DNA of 64,000 nucleotides, taken from NCBI RefSeq assembly GCF_900115395.1, contig NZ_FOWE01000011.1, positions 124,001 to 188,000 of the forward strand, in the 5' to 3' direction. Below are positions 17,194 through 30,375 of this stretch, piece by piece (within the stretch, counting starts at the first letter, position 1; the number at the start of each line of letters is the position of its first letter). The translations under genes were made by a program, and so were the position numbers. The notes below the pieces were generated by a model. It ran no database searches and was not told where the DNA came from. It saw nothing but the letters and a program-made list of their open reading frames with translations. Origin of the DNA: Geodermatophilus obscurus. Its GTDB lineage: Bacteria > Actinomycetota > Actinomycetes > Mycobacteriales > Geodermatophilaceae.

Positions 17194-17915
17194 GCCCGGC
17201 GCCGCGCGCCGGGCTACTCGCCGGCGCGCTGACCGCGGTGGTCACGCTGGCCGCCTGCAGCGGCACGACGGCGGGCCCGGCCTCGCCGGCCGCGGAGGGC
17301 GACGGCGGCGGGGCCGGCGCGGAGCCGACCGGGGCGACGGCGACCTGCGAGTGGGTCGCCGCCCGGTCGGGCAACCCCTACGCCGTCGACGTCGACCCGC
17401 CGGACACCGAGGTCCCCGCCGAGGGCACCGCGGCGCTGCGCATGGCGACGTCGCTGGGCGACATCGTCCTCACCCTCGACCGGGCCGGGGCCCCGTGCGC
17501 GGCCGCGAGCATGCTGCACCTGGCCGGGCGGGGCTTCTTCGACGGATCGGCCTGCCACCGCGAGGTCGACTCCGAGGGCCTGCAGGTGCTGCAGTGCGGT
17601 GACCCCACGGGCACCGGCGCGGGCGGCCCCACCTACGCCTTCCCGACCGACGTCGACGGGGACGAGACCTATCCGCGCGGCACGGTCGCGATGGCCAACG
17701 GCGGACGGGGCCTCGACGGCAGCCAGTTCTTCCTCGTCTGGGGCGACAGCCGGCTGCCTCCCGACTACACCGTCGTCGGCACGATCGACGACGCAGGGCT
17801 GGCCGTCCTGGACACGGTCGCGGCCAACGGCAACGACGGGTCGCTCGACCCCTCGCCCGGCGGCGGCGCGCCGAACGTCCCGGTCACCGTCGAGTCGATG
17901 GCGTCCGCGGAGTGA
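17190..17915 (+). CDS. lipoprotein cyclophilin, paralogue of the preceding gene
   Basis: 241 aa; ATG overlaps the preceding stop (ATGA). The N-terminal hydrophobic stretch ends in a lipobox LAAC (Cys about 23), so it is exported and lipid-anchored. The cyclophilin domain is clearly homologous to the upstream one ([29 protein letters not shown]). The Phe of the substrate pocket is replaced by Leu (PGF to EGL), while Arg and Gln remain, so activity may be altered. Tandem duplication is the simplest origin. Confidence 0.87.
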   Translation: MSPAPRAGLLAGALTAVVTLAACSGTTAGPASPAAEGDGGGAGAEPTGATATCEWVAARSGNPYAVDVDPPDTEVPAEGTAALRMATSLGDIVLTLDRAGAPCAAASMLHLAGRGFFDGSACHREVDSEGLQVLQCGDPTGTGAGGPTYAFPTDVDGDETYPRGTVAMANGGRGLDGSQFFLVWGDSRLPPDYTVVGTIDDAGLAVLDTVAANGNDGSLDPSPGGGAPNVPVTVESMASAE

Positions 17916-17952
17916 CGGGACCCTGCGGGCGGCCGAGGGCACACTCGGAGCG

Positions 17953-18600
17953 GTGACCGCCCCCGCTGACCCCTACGCCGGCTTCCCGGCCGGGTTCTTC
18001 ACCCGCGCCGACGAGCGGCCCGACCCCGAGTTCTACGGGCCGCCCCGCCTGGTCACCCACATCGACGACGCCGCGATCGCCGCGGTCGGGGAGCTCTACG
18101 CCGAGCTCGGCATCGACGGATCGGCCGCGACGCCGGTCCGCGTGCTCGACCTCATGTCCTCGTGGGTGTCGCACTTCCGCACGCCGCCGGCCGAGCTGGT
18201 CGTGCTGGGGATGAACGCCGCCGAGCTGGCCGCGAACGACGCGGCCACCGAGCGGGTGGTGCGCGACCTCAACGCCGACCCGCGGCTGCCCCTGCCCGAC
18301 GGCGACGCCGACGCCGCCGTCTGCTGCGTGTCGATCGACTACCTGACCCGGCCGATCGAGGTGCTGGCCGAGGTGGCCCGGGTGCTGCGGCCCGGCGGGA
18401 CGCTGGCGGTCACGTACTCCAACCGCTGCTTCCCGACCAAGGCGGTGCGCGGCTGGCTGCTCACCTCCGACGAGCAGCACGGCGCGCTGGTGGCCGAGCT
18501 GGTCCGGCGGGCCGGCGGCTTCACCGAGCCGGAGGTGTCGCTGCGCACCGAGCCCGGCCGCGGCGACCCCCTCTACGCGGTGGTCGCCCGCCGGAGGTGA
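17953..18600 (+). CDS. SAM-dependent methyltransferase-like protein (class I)
   Basis: 215 aa from GTG 17953, with GGAGC upstream. It contains VRVLDLMSSWVSHF as a diverged SAM motif I, then ELVVLGMNAAELAAN, DADAAVCCVSIDYLTRP and the typical [18 protein letters not shown]. The glycine-rich SAM loop is weakened (LMSSW instead of GxGxG), so catalytic competence is uncertain. It sits 37 bp after the second cyclophilin gene on the same strand and converges on rel. Substrate unknown. Confidence 0.8.
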   Translation: MTAPADPYAGFPAGFFTRADERPDPEFYGPPRLVTHIDDAAIAAVGELYAELGIDGSAATPVRVLDLMSSWVSHFRTPPAELVVLGMNAAELAANDAATERVVRDLNADPRLPLPDGDADAAVCCVSIDYLTRPIEVLAEVARVLRPGGTLAVTYSNRCFPTKAVRGWLLTSDEQHGALVAELVRRAGGFTEPEVSLRTEPGRGDPLYAVVARRR

Positions 18601-18637
18601 CGTGCCGGCACCGGCCCCCTGAGGGGTGGTCCTCCGG

Positions 18638-21151
<2,514 letters not shown>

Positions 21152-21240
21152 GGGGACTCCTGCGGGACGAGGAGGGAGGACCCTGTCCATGCTAGCGGCG
21201 ACCGGTCACGGAACGGCCTCGGCGGGGCAGGAGGTCACCC

Positions 21241-21825
21241 TCACGTCGTCCACAGCGCGCGCACCTCGTGCGGGACCAGCCGCTCCCGGCCGCCCAGCGC
21301 GCTGAGCTCGACCACCACGCACACCGCGGTGACGACGGCGCCGAGCTCCTCGACCAGCGCCACCGCCGCCGCGAGCGTGCCCCCGGTGGCCAGCACGTCG
21401 TCGACGAGCAGCACTCGCTGGCCGGCGTGCAGGGAGTCGGTGTGCATCTCGATGCTGGCGGTGCCGTACTCGAGGGCGTAGTCGGCGGCGACGCGCTCCC
21501 GCGGCAGCTTGCCCGCCTTGCGCACCGGCACCACGCCCACGCCGGCGTGCAGTGCCACCGCGGCGGCGAGCAGGAAGCCGCGCGCCTCCACCCCCACGAC
21601 GACGTCGAAGCCGGGGTCGCCGGCCGCCCCGTCGTCGGTGTGTGTGACCGCCGCCCGGGGGTCCTCCCGCACCGGCGCGGCCAGGCCCTCGACCACCCGG
21701 CGGAAGGCCGGGCCGTCGGCGAAGACCGGCGTCAGGTCGCGGAAGAGCACCCCGGGCGTCGGGAAGTCGGGCACGTCGACGGTGAGCCCCGAGATCAGCT
21801 CGTCGAGCGGGACGGCGGCGGTCAC
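21241..21825 (-). CDS. apt: adenine phosphoribosyltransferase
   Basis: 194 aa from a GTG overlapping the secF stop by 4 bp. VDVPDFPTPGVLFRDLTPVF, the flexible-loop region and the PRPP-binding signature RVLLVDDVLATGGTL are intact. It converts adenine and PRPP to AMP in purine salvage. An acidic insertion (THTDDGAAGDPG, about residues 66-77) is longer than in most relatives. Translationally coupled to secF and followed by rel after 89 bp. Confidence 0.95.
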   Translation of the reverse strand: MTAAVPLDELISGLTVDVPDFPTPGVLFRDLTPVFADGPAFRRVVEGLAAPVREDPRAAVTHTDDGAAGDPGFDVVVGVEARGFLLAAAVALHAGVGVVPVRKAGKLPRERVAADYALEYGTASIEMHTDSLHAGQRVLLVDDVLATGGTLAAAVALVEELGAVVTAVCVVVELSALGGRERLVPHEVRALWTT

Positions 21826-23225
21826 CGTCGCTTCTTGGTCCCGCCGCGCTGGCCGGGCCGCTGCGGACGCTGGCCGGGACGCGGGGCCACCGTCGCGCCG
21901 CGCGGGCCGGGGCCGACCGACGCGGGCGACTCGACGACGACGTCGGCCGGCGCGGGGCCGAGCGCGTCGACGTCCCGCTCGGCCAGCGCCACTCCCCCGC
22001 CGCGGGCCGGACTGCGGGTACGGCGGGCACTGGCGACCGGGCCGGCGGCCACGCGGGCACCCTGGCGGGCGGCCGCCGAGCGGCGGGCGAGCACCCGCCG
22101 GCGCAGGGCGACCTGCTCGGGCTCGCGCTCCTTGAGGTCGGCGACGATCGGCGTGGCCAGGAAGATCGACGAGTAGGCACCGGCGGCCAGGCCGACGAAG
22201 AGCACCAGCGCGAGGTCCTTGAGCGTGCCGACGCCGAGCAGCCCGGCGCCGACGAAGAGCAGGCCGGCCACCGGCAGCAGCGCGATGACCGAGGTGTTGA
22301 TCGAGCGCATGAGGGTCTGGTTGACCGCCAGGTTGGCCGCCTCGCCCCAGGTCATGCGCGCGGTGCCCGACAGGCCCCGGGTGTTCTCGTCGACCTTGTC
22401 GAAGACGACGACGGTGTCGTACAGGGAGAACCCGAGGATGGTGAGCAGGCCGATGACCGTCGACGGCGTCACCTCGAACCCGATGAGGGAGTAGACCCCG
22501 GCGGTGACCACGAGGTCGTGCAGCAGCGCCACGATCGCCCCGACCGCCATCTTCGGCTGGAACCGGATCGCCAGGAACGCGATGACGGCGACGAGGAACA
22601 CCGCCAGCGCCAGCAGCGCCTGGTCGGTGATGTCCTGGCCCCACTCGGCGCTGACCGCCTGCGGACTCACCTGCTCCGGGGTGACGCCCGCGGCGCCGGC
22701 GACCGCGTCGACGACCGCGCGCTCGCCGTCGTTGTCGAGCGCGCCGGTGCGCAGCAGGATCGTGTCGCCGCCGACCACCTGCGCGGAGGCGACGTCCGCG
22801 CCGGCGTCGGTGGCGGCGGCGCGGACCTGCTCCAGCTGCGCGGTCTCGCCCGGCACCCGGAAGCTGTTGCCGCCGGCGAAGTCGATGCCGAAGTTGAAGC
22901 CGCGGAAGACCATCGAGGCGATGCAGACGAGCAGCACCACGGCGGTGACCTTGTAGATCAGCCGGCTGCGGCCGACGACGTCGAGGCCGGCCTCGCCGTT
23001 GTAGAGCCGGTGCGCCAGCGACCCGCGCTGGGACGACGGCCCGCTGCCACCGCGGCCCTCGGCGGGCAGGCCGGCGTCGGCGAGCGCGTCGTCGTCGGCG
23101 GCGGCCGCGGCGTCCTCGACGGCGTCGGCCCCGGCCGCGCGGGCCTCGTCGGCCTCGGTGCCCACCGGCACCTCGCGCTCCTGCACCGCCTCGCCGACGT
23201 CTCCGGTCTCGTCCTGGCGGCTCAT
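21822..23225 (-). CDS. secF: protein translocase subunit SecF
   Basis: 467 aa from ATG 23225 with AGGAG eight bases upstream. A long acidic Ala-rich N-terminal tail (about 80 residues) precedes the six-helix SecF core: FNFGIDFAGGNSFRV, a periplasmic P4-type domain, and then RFQPKMAVGAIVALLHD and GFSLYDTVVVFDKVDENTR. The C-terminal 90 residues are a basic Pro/Arg/Gly tail ending GGTKKRR. It works with SecD and SecYEG in proton-driven export. Overlaps secD (ATGA) and apt (GTGA). Confidence 0.96.
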   Translation of the reverse strand: MSRQDETGDVGEAVQEREVPVGTEADEARAAGADAVEDAAAAADDDALADAGLPAEGRGGSGPSSQRGSLAHRLYNGEAGLDVVGRSRLIYKVTAVVLLVCIASMVFRGFNFGIDFAGGNSFRVPGETAQLEQVRAAATDAGADVASAQVVGGDTILLRTGALDNDGERAVVDAVAGAAGVTPEQVSPQAVSAEWGQDITDQALLALAVFLVAVIAFLAIRFQPKMAVGAIVALLHDLVVTAGVYSLIGFEVTPSTVIGLLTILGFSLYDTVVVFDKVDENTRGLSGTARMTWGEAANLAVNQTLMRSINTSVIALLPVAGLLFVGAGLLGVGTLKDLALVLFVGLAAGAYSSIFLATPIVADLKEREPEQVALRRRVLARRSAAARQGARVAAGPVASARRTRSPARGGGVALAERDVDALGPAPADVVVESPASVGPGPRGATVAPRPGQRPQRPGQRGGTKKRR

Positions 23226-24865
23226 GCCTGACTCCTGTCCTGGGACGCGCGCGGACCCCGGCCGGCACCGCTGCCGGCGCCGACCAGCTGGCGGTCGGCG
23301 GCGACCACGGGGGCGGCGGACCGGCGCGTGCGGTCGACCTGGCCGAGACCGGAGAACCGGCTCTGACCGAAGGCGCGGAAGCGGGCCAGCACCGCCATCA
23401 GCGGGTGGGTGAAGAGGAAGACGACGACGAGGTCGAGCACCGTGGACAGGCCGAGGGTGAACGCGAAGCCCTTCACGTCGCCGATGGCGAGCCAGTAGAG
23501 GATCGCCGCGGCGAGGAAGCTCACCGCGTCGGCCGACAGGATGGTGCGCCGGGCGCGCACCCAGGCCCGCGGCACCGCCGACCGCAGGGTGCGGCCCTCG
23601 CGGATCTCGTCCTTGAGGCGCTCGAAGTAGACGACGAAGGAGTCGGCGGTGATGCCGATGGCCACGATGAACCCGGCGATGCCGGCGAGGCTCAGCGTGA
23701 ACCCGATCTCGCGGCCGAGCAGCACCAGGCTCGCGTAGACGACCACCGCCGACAGGATCAGGCTGGCGATCATCACCAGGCCGAGCAGCCGGTAGTAGAC
23801 CAGCGCGTAGACGAAGACCAGCGCGATGCCGATCGCGCCGGCGATGAGGCCCGCCCGGAGCTGCTCGGCGCCGAGCTCGGTGGAGATCGACTGCGCGGTG
23901 GCCTGCTCGAAGGTCAGCGGCAGCGCGCCGTAGCGCAGCTGGTTGGCCAGCTCCTCGGCGCTCTCCTGGTCGAAGTCGCCGGTGATGGTCGTCTGGCCGT
24001 TGATGGCGCCCTGGATGGTGGGCGCGGAGACGACGCGGCCGTCGAGGGTGAACGCGACGTTGTTGCCGACGTTGCTCGCGGTGTAGTCCGCCCAGGTGGC
24101 CCGGCCCTCGGACCGGAAGTCCAGCAGCACGACCCACGCGCCGGTGGTCTGATCGGTGCCGGCGCTGGCGTCGGCGATCTCGGTGCCCTCGATGATGGTC
24201 GGGCCGAGCAGGTACTTGGTCGTGCCGTCCTCGCTGCAGGCGGCCACGAAGTCCTCGGACCGGGCCACGTCGCCGTCGTTGTCCTCGGGGTCGCAGGTCA
24301 GCGTCGCGTACTGCGCCGCTGCCTCCTCCTGCGTCACCGCGGGCCGGTCGGGGTCGAGCGCGGGGTCGCTGACGGCGCCGTCGCTCGTCGTCGCGGAGGG
24401 GCTGGCGGCGTCGGTCGGGGTGGCGGCGTCGGTCGGGGTGGCGGCGTCGCCGGGAGCCGCGGACTCCGGCGACTCCTCGACGACGACCGCCGGCTCGGGG
24501 CCGGTGACGACGGGGCGGAAGCGCAGCTGCGCGGTCTGGCCCAGCTCGCGGGCCTGGTCGCCGTCGTCGCCGGGGACCGAGATGACGATGTTCGACTCGC
24601 CCTCGGTGACCACCTCGGCCTCGGCCACACCGATGCCGTTGACCCGCTGCTCGATGATCTGGCGGGCCAGCTCGAGGTCCTCCGGCGCCGGCGGCTGCCC
24701 GTCGGGGGTACGGGCGATCAGGGTCACCGTCGTGCCGCCGCGCAGGTCGAGGCCGAGCTGGGGGGTGCGGTCGGTGCCGGTGAGGAAGATCAAGCCGTAC
24801 ATGAGGGCCATGATCAGGGCCAGCGCGCCGAAGTAGCGGCTGGCGGGCAGGGCACGGTTGGCCAC
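23222..24865 (-). CDS. secD: protein translocase subunit SecD
   Basis: 547 aa from GTG 24865, chosen because ANRALPASRYFGALALIM is the expected first transmembrane segment. TPQLGLDLRGGTTVTL is diagnostic. The P1 domain carries an inserted Pro/Thr/Asp-Ala low-complexity stretch encoded partly by two exact 18-bp repeats (24405-24440). The C-terminal five-helix bundle has AGIAGFIVAIGITADSFVVY. It pairs with SecF. The downstream secF start overlaps its stop by 4 bp. Confidence 0.96.
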   Translation of the reverse strand: MANRALPASRYFGALALIMALMYGLIFLTGTDRTPQLGLDLRGGTTVTLIARTPDGQPPAPEDLELARQIIEQRVNGIGVAEAEVVTEGESNIVISVPGDDGDQARELGQTAQLRFRPVVTGPEPAVVVEESPESAAPGDAATPTDAATPTDAASPSATTSDGAVSDPALDPDRPAVTQEEAAAQYATLTCDPEDNDGDVARSEDFVAACSEDGTTKYLLGPTIIEGTEIADASAGTDQTTGAWVVLLDFRSEGRATWADYTASNVGNNVAFTLDGRVVSAPTIQGAINGQTTITGDFDQESAEELANQLRYGALPLTFEQATAQSISTELGAEQLRAGLIAGAIGIALVFVYALVYYRLLGLVMIASLILSAVVVYASLVLLGREIGFTLSLAGIAGFIVAIGITADSFVVYFERLKDEIREGRTLRSAVPRAWVRARRTILSADAVSFLAAAILYWLAIGDVKGFAFTLGLSTVLDLVVVFLFTHPLMAVLARFRAFGQSRFSGLGQVDRTRRSAAPVVAADRQLVGAGSGAGRGPRASQDRSQA

Positions 24866-24876
24866 GGGGCGTCCTG

Positions 24877-25242
24877 TCAGAGGGTCTTGCCGGAGGTGCC
24901 GTCCCCGGGGCGGTCGTCCCGGGCCGGCGTCTCGCCCGCCGCCGGGTCGACCACCGTCTCGCCGGGAACGACCGGACCGGGCACCTGCCCGGCCGGCTGG
25001 CGCACCTGGATGACCGCCTGCCGCGCGTAGGTGACGACGACGCCCGGGGCGATCTCGACCTGGATCGTGTCCGGGTCGTCGAGGCCGGCCACGGTCGCGT
25101 ACACGCCGCCGGCCATGGTGACCGGGACGCCGATCGCCAGCGCCGACTGGGTCTGGTTCTGCTGGCGCTTGCGGGCCCGGGCCGGCAGCACGATCAGGAC
25201 CACGAACACCAGCGCGAGCAGGAGCAGGGGGAACAGTTCCAC
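24877..25242 (-). CDS. yajC: preprotein translocase accessory subunit YajC
   Basis: 121 aa with a GTG start. One N-terminal membrane helix (LFPLLLLALVFVVLIVL) is followed by the basic RARKRQQNQTQ and the conserved core AIGVPVTMAGGVYATVAGLD, then an acidic C-tail. It begins the yajC-secD-secF-apt-rel run, 11 bp upstream of secD. Accessory membrane protein of the Sec translocon. Confidence 0.93.
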   Translation of the reverse strand: MELFPLLLLALVFVVLIVLPARARKRQQNQTQSALAIGVPVTMAGGVYATVAGLDDPDTIQVEIAPGVVVTYARQAVIQVRQPAGQVPGPVVPGETVVDPAAGETPARDDRPGDGTSGKTL

Positions 25243-25284
25243 GACGGGGGGACCTCTCTACCGCGCCACGTGCACGCGGTCGGT

Positions 25285-25304
25285 GCGGTCCGGGTCGGGA
25301 CCGC
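25285..25304. terminator. weak hairpin between ruvB and yajC
   Basis: GCGGTCC (25285-25291) pairs with GGACCGC (25298-25304) across a 6-nt loop in the 172-bp gap after ruvB. It could end the ruvCAB transcript or lie in the yajC leader. The stem is short, so support is limited. Nothing else is recognised in the gap. Confidence 0.35.
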
Positions 25305-25414
25305 TCGGGTACTCGGCCGTGGCGCGCGGGACCGGCCTCCAGCGACACGGGTCGCGGAGCCGGGGACCCGACCGGCCCGGCGAGGGACCGACTTGCGCGC
25401 CAGCGCCGATGAGT

Positions 25415-26535
<1,121 letters not shown>

Positions 26536-26539
<4 letters not shown>

Positions 26540-27180
26540 GACCGGCCGAGCAGCTGCAGCGCCTGGCGCAGCAGCGAGGCGACGTCGACCCGCCCGGTGG
26601 CGGTGAGCTGCTCGTCGGCGACCGGCGCGAGGGCGGCGATGGCGGTGTCGGCCTCGCGGCTGGACCAGCCGAGGCTGACCAGCGCCGCGGACAGCTGGTC
26701 GCGCCACGGCGCCACCGGGGTGAGCGGCCCGGCACCCGGGGCCGCGGCGGCCGGGCCGTCGAGCTGGGTGTCGGTGGTGGTCGAGCCGAGGCGGTCGCGC
26801 AGCTCGAGGATCAGCCGCTCGGCGCCCTTCTTGCCGATCCCGGGGACCTGCATGAGCGCCTTGACATCGGCGAGCGAGACCGCGCGCCGTACCTCGCGCG
26901 GCGGGTGGATGGCCAGCACCGCCTGCGCCAGCCGCGGCCCGACGCCGTTGGCGGTCTGCAGCAGCTCGAACAGCTGCCGCTCGTCGTCGTCGGCGAAGCC
27001 GTAGAGGGTGAGGGAGTCCTCGCGGACGACGAGGCTGGTGGCCAGCCGCGCGTCCCCCCCCACGGAGAGGCGGGCGATGGTGCCGGGCGTGCACTGCACG
27101 GCCAGGCCGATGCCGCCGACCTCCACCACCGCGCCGTCGGGCGAGACGGCGGCCACGCGGCCGCTGACCGAGGCGATCAC
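26536..27180 (-). CDS. ruvA: Holliday junction DNA-binding protein RuvA
   Basis: 214 aa from GTG 27180, overlapping the ruvC stop by 4 bp. The N-terminal OB fold begins [16 protein letters not shown]. The helix-hairpin-helix pairs are [18 protein letters not shown] and [19 protein letters not shown]. After an Ala/Pro linker comes the small C-terminal RuvB-contact domain with [15 protein letters not shown]. It binds four-way junctions as a tetramer. Confidence 0.96.
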
Positions 27181-27743
27181 CGCGACACCCCCTGCCAGCG
27201 CGGCAGCGTCCGCTGCACGACCGGCGCGCCGATGCCGCCGGCGATCGCCGCCGTCCGCAGCCGCTGCTGCGCCGGGCCGCGCCAGACGTGGCAGACGGCC
27301 AGCGCCAGCGCGTCGGCGGCGTCGGCCGGCTTGGGGGCGGCCGCGAGGCCGAGCACCCGGGTGACCATCAGGGTGACCTGCTCCTTGTCCGCGCGGCCGT
27401 TGCCGGAGATGGCCGCCTTGACCTCGCTCGGGGTGTGCCAGGCGACCGGCCGGTCGGCCTGCGCGGCGGCCAGCGCCGCCACGCCCGCGGCCTGCGCGGT
27501 GCCGGTGGCGGTGCCCTTGTTGTTCTGGGTGAACACCCGCTCGATCGCCACGACGTCGGGCCGGTGCTCGCGCAGCAGCGCCGTCACCTGGGTGTGCAGC
27601 TCCAGCAGCCGCAGCTCCAGGTCGAGATCGGCGGAGCTGCGGATCACGCCCACCCCGACGGCCGCCGGCCGGGCGCCCGGGCGGCCGTCGACCACGCCCC
27701 ACCCGCACCGGGTCAGGCCCGGGTCGATGCCGAGCACCCGCAT
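27177..27743 (-). CDS. ruvC: crossover junction endodeoxyribonuclease RuvC
   Basis: 188 aa. RNase H-fold acidic catalytic residues are visible in [16 protein letters not shown] (Asp7), [15 protein letters not shown] (Glu) and [15 protein letters not shown] (two Asp). ATG 27743 has a GGGGGGC Shine-Dalgarno-like run. First gene of ruvCAB, about 95 bp downstream of the YebC-family gene, as in other actinobacteria. Confidence 0.96.
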   Translation of the reverse strand: MRVLGIDPGLTRCGWGVVDGRPGARPAAVGVGVIRSSADLDLELRLLELHTQVTALLREHRPDVVAIERVFTQNNKGTATGTAQAAGVAALAAAQADRPVAWHTPSEVKAAISGNGRADKEQVTLMVTRVLGLAAAPKPADAADALALAVCHVWRGPAQQRLRTAAIAGGIGAPVVQRTLPRWQGVSR

Positions 27744-27838
27744 GGCTCTGCCCCCCAAGGACGTGCCTCCCGCTGACCGAACTGGTGTTCGACCGAGGCT
27801 AACCGCCCGGAGCGACGCTCCGGCGCGACACGCGGGCC

Positions 27839-28591
27839 CTAACCGACGTTGGCCAGGACCTCGTCCGGGACGTCGTAGTTCGCGTAGACGTTCTGCACGT
27901 CGTCGCAGTCCTCGAGGGCGTCGATGAGGCGGAACACCTTGCCCGCGCCCTCCTCGTCGAGCTCGACGGTGACGCTGGGCACGAACCCGGCCTCGGCCGA
28001 GTCGTAGTCGATGCCGGCGTCCTGCAGCGCGGTGCGCACCGCCACCAGGTCGGTGGGCTCGCACACCACCTCGAAGGTGTCCCCGAGGTCGCGGACCTCC
28101 TCGGCGCCGGCGTCGAGGACGGCCATGAGGACGGTGTCCTCGTCGACGCCGTCGGCCTGCGGCACCACGATGACGCCCTTGCGGGTGAACAGGTAGGACA
28201 CCGAGCCCGGGTCGGCCATGGAGCCGCCGTTGCGGGTCATGGCGGTGCGCACCTCGGAGGCCGACCGGTTCTTGTTGTCGGTCAGGCACTCGATGAGCAC
28301 GGCGACCCCGCCGGCCGCGTAGCCCTCGTAGGTGATCGTCAGGTACTCGACGCCGCCGGCCTCGGCACCGGAGCCGCGTTTGACCGCGCGGTCGATGTTG
28401 TCGTTGGGGACCGAGGACTTCTTCGCCTTCTGGATGGCGTCGTAGAGCGTGGGGTTGCCGGCCGGGTCACCGCCGCCGGTCCGCGCCGCGACCTCGACGT
28501 TCTTGATCAGCTTGGCGAACAGCTTGCCGCGCTTGGCGTCGATGGCGGCCTTCTTGTGCTTGGTCGTCGCCCACTTGGAATGGCCGCTCAC
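27839..28591 (-). CDS. YebC/PmpR (TACO1) family protein
   Basis: 250 aa from GTG with GGGAGGAC upstream. [20 protein letters not shown] is the invariant N-terminus, followed by [20 protein letters not shown] and the acidic middle and C-terminal domains ([16 protein letters not shown]). The family is annotated as a transcription regulator, but more recent work links members to translation through poly-proline stretches. Located directly upstream of ruvC. Confidence 0.94.
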   Translation of the reverse strand: MSGHSKWATTKHKKAAIDAKRGKLFAKLIKNVEVAARTGGGDPAGNPTLYDAIQKAKKSSVPNDNIDRAVKRGSGAEAGGVEYLTITYEGYAAGGVAVLIECLTDNKNRSASEVRTAMTRNGGSMADPGSVSYLFTRKGVIVVPQADGVDEDTVLMAVLDAGAEEVRDLGDTFEVVCEPTDLVAVRTALQDAGIDYDSAEAGFVPSVTVELDEEGAGKVFRLIDALEDCDDVQNVYANYDVPDEVLANVG

Positions 28592-28607
28592 GGCTGTCCT
28601 CCCTCGT

Positions 28608-28632
28608 CCGGGCGCCCGGCACTGGCGCCCGG
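28608..28632. terminator. hairpin upstream of the YebC gene
   Basis: CCGGGCGCC (28608-28616) pairs with GGCGCCCGG (28624-28632) across a 7-nt loop, 17 bp before the YebC start and 54 bp beyond the DUF418-like stop. It could terminate the upstream gene or lie in the YebC leader. Confidence 0.5.
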
Positions 28633-28685
28633 GCGCACCGGTCGATCCTACCGGCGGCGGGCCGGGGCCCGTCCCGGCCGCCGGA

Positions 28686-29804
28686 TCAGGGCCCGGCCGC
28701 CCGCCGCGAGCTCCAGGTCAGCAGCCGCTCCAGCGGGCCCCGGCCCAGCCGCAGCCGCCACACCGTGGCCAGCAGCACGGCCGTGACCGTGAAGCGCGCC
28801 CACAGACCCCAGTCCGCGCCGTACCCGGCGTCGACCACGTGGATGGCGACGATCTGGGCGGTGTAGACCGACAGCGCCAGGGCGCCCACCGCGGCCAGTG
28901 GGTACGTCAGGCGCGGCAGCAGGTCGGCGAGCACCAGGCACACCCCGGTGACGGCGACCGCGACGCCGCCGGAGCCGACCACCTCGAACGGCGTGCTGCT
29001 GTGCGGCTGCGCGCCGGCGAACCAGGCCGGGTCCCACCCGCCGGTCGCGTCGAAGGCGGTCTCGATCCCCTCGAGCCGCTGCCCCGGCGCCAGTCCCCGG
29101 GTGCTGAGCAGGCCGCCGAGGTGACCCAGCACCGCAGCCGCGGCCCCGCCGACGACCAGCCCCGCGCGCACCCGTGCGGCCCCGAGGTCCAGCCGGCCGA
29201 CCGCGAGCCCGACCAGCACGAACGCCACCCAGACCGCCGCCGGGTAGTACCCGGTGAACAGCAGGAAGGCGAAGGCGTTGTCCTCCTCGCCCCGCTCGGT
29301 GGCGTACCGCCCGACGGCGACGGTCAGCGGCGGCCCGGCCAGGACGACGACACCCGCGGCGAGCAGCAGCCGCGCCGGGGACCAGCGCAGGAACGGCACC
29401 GCGAGGACGAACAGCACCGCGTAGACGCCCAGGATGATCGCCACGAAGGTGTCCAGCAGCTCCAGCACCCCGCCGATGGCGAACACCCAGGCGGCACGGA
29501 CGAGCACGCGGGTGCGGGCCCGGGCGAGCTCACGCCCGTCGAGGCGGGTGCGGCCGCCCGACAGCAGGGCGATGGAGACACCGGCCAGGGTGGCGAACAG
29601 GATCGACGAGCGGCCGTCGACGAGCGCCCGCCAGGTGCTGGGGTCCCAGCCCAGCTCGCCGGTGTCGCCCAGGTGGGCGCCGAACATCCCGAGCACGGCG
29701 AGGCCGCGGGCGACGTCGAGGCCGCCGATCCGTCGTCCCCCGCCGGCCGCCGCGACCGGCGCGGGTGCGGCGGTGCCCGCGACGTCCTCGCGCTGCGCGG
29801 TCAC
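28686..29804 (-). CDS. multi-pass membrane protein, DUF418 / heparan-N-acetyltransferase-like
   Basis: 372 aa, about ten hydrophobic segments. The N-terminal [20 protein letters not shown] and [18 protein letters not shown] match DUF1624/DUF418 and YeiB-type acyltransferase-like membrane proteins. The C-terminal [14 protein letters not shown] is the matching DUF418 end. Such proteins may acylate envelope glycans, but no substrate is established. GTG start. It lies just downstream of the LemA-like gene on the same strand, with an 21-bp gap. Confidence 0.78.
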   Translation of the reverse strand: MTAQREDVAGTAAPAPVAAAGGGRRIGGLDVARGLAVLGMFGAHLGDTGELGWDPSTWRALVDGRSSILFATLAGVSIALLSGGRTRLDGRELARARTRVLVRAAWVFAIGGVLELLDTFVAIILGVYAVLFVLAVPFLRWSPARLLLAAGVVVLAGPPLTVAVGRYATERGEEDNAFAFLLFTGYYPAAVWVAFVLVGLAVGRLDLGAARVRAGLVVGGAAAAVLGHLGGLLSTRGLAPGQRLEGIETAFDATGGWDPAWFAGAQPHSSTPFEVVGSGGVAVAVTGVCLVLADLLPRLTYPLAAVGALALSVYTAQIVAIHVVDAGYGADWGLWARFTVTAVLLATVWRLRLGRGPLERLLTWSSRRAAGP

Positions 29805-29825
29805 GCCGGCCTCCTCACCCGGCGC

Positions 29826-30374
29826 TCAGCCGCGGGCGGTCCCGGCGCCGGCGAGGACGACGTCCAGGCCGTCCTCGACGTCGAAGAACCGCGGCAGCGG
29901 GCGGTCGGCGTGCAGCCGCAGCAGCCGCGGCAGCCGGCCCTGGCGGAGCAGGCAGGTGTCGCGCACGGCGTCGTTGTAGAACCGCCGGGCCAGCGCGATC
30001 CGCTCGTCGGCCTCGCCCAGCGCGGCGAGCACTCCCGGCGGGACGCCGGGGACCTCGCCGGGCAGGGCCCGCAGCTCGCGGCCGAGGACGTTCTCGGCCA
30101 GCTCGCGGTCCCCGGTCAGGGGGTCGCGGGCGTCGTGCGCGGCGGTCTTGAGGCGGACGGCGCGGTCCTCGCCGAGCGCGGTGGCGTGGTCGGCGGCCAG
30201 GTCGGCGACGAGCGTGGCGCGCTGGTGCAGCCGGCCGTCGAGCACCGCCCAGGCGCGCGCCGCCCGGTCCTCCAGGCGGCGCAGCCGGGTGGCCGTCCAG
30301 GCCGCCCACGCCAGCAGGAGCAGGACCGCCCCGGCGACGAGGACCAACCAGACATCGGGCGTCACGGCACCCAC
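29826..30374 (-). CDS. LemA-like membrane protein
   Basis: 182 aa. One N-terminal membrane helix (WLVLVAGAVLLLLAWAAW) precedes an all-helical domain starting RLRRLEDRAARAWAVLDGRL and containing ERIALARRFYNDAVRDTC. This mirrors the RxxYN-type signature of LemA proteins. The function of the family is unresolved. GTG start two bases upstream of the pimA stop region, so it follows pimA in the operon. In mycobacteria another gene takes this slot (recalled). Confidence 0.65.
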   Translation of the reverse strand: MGAVTPDVWLVLVAGAVLLLLAWAAWTATRLRRLEDRAARAWAVLDGRLHQRATLVADLAADHATALGEDRAVRLKTAAHDARDPLTGDRELAENVLGRELRALPGEVPGVPPGVLAALGEADERIALARRFYNDAVRDTCLLRQGRLPRLLRLHADRPLPRFFDVEDGLDVVLAGAGTARG

Positions 30375-30375
30375 G

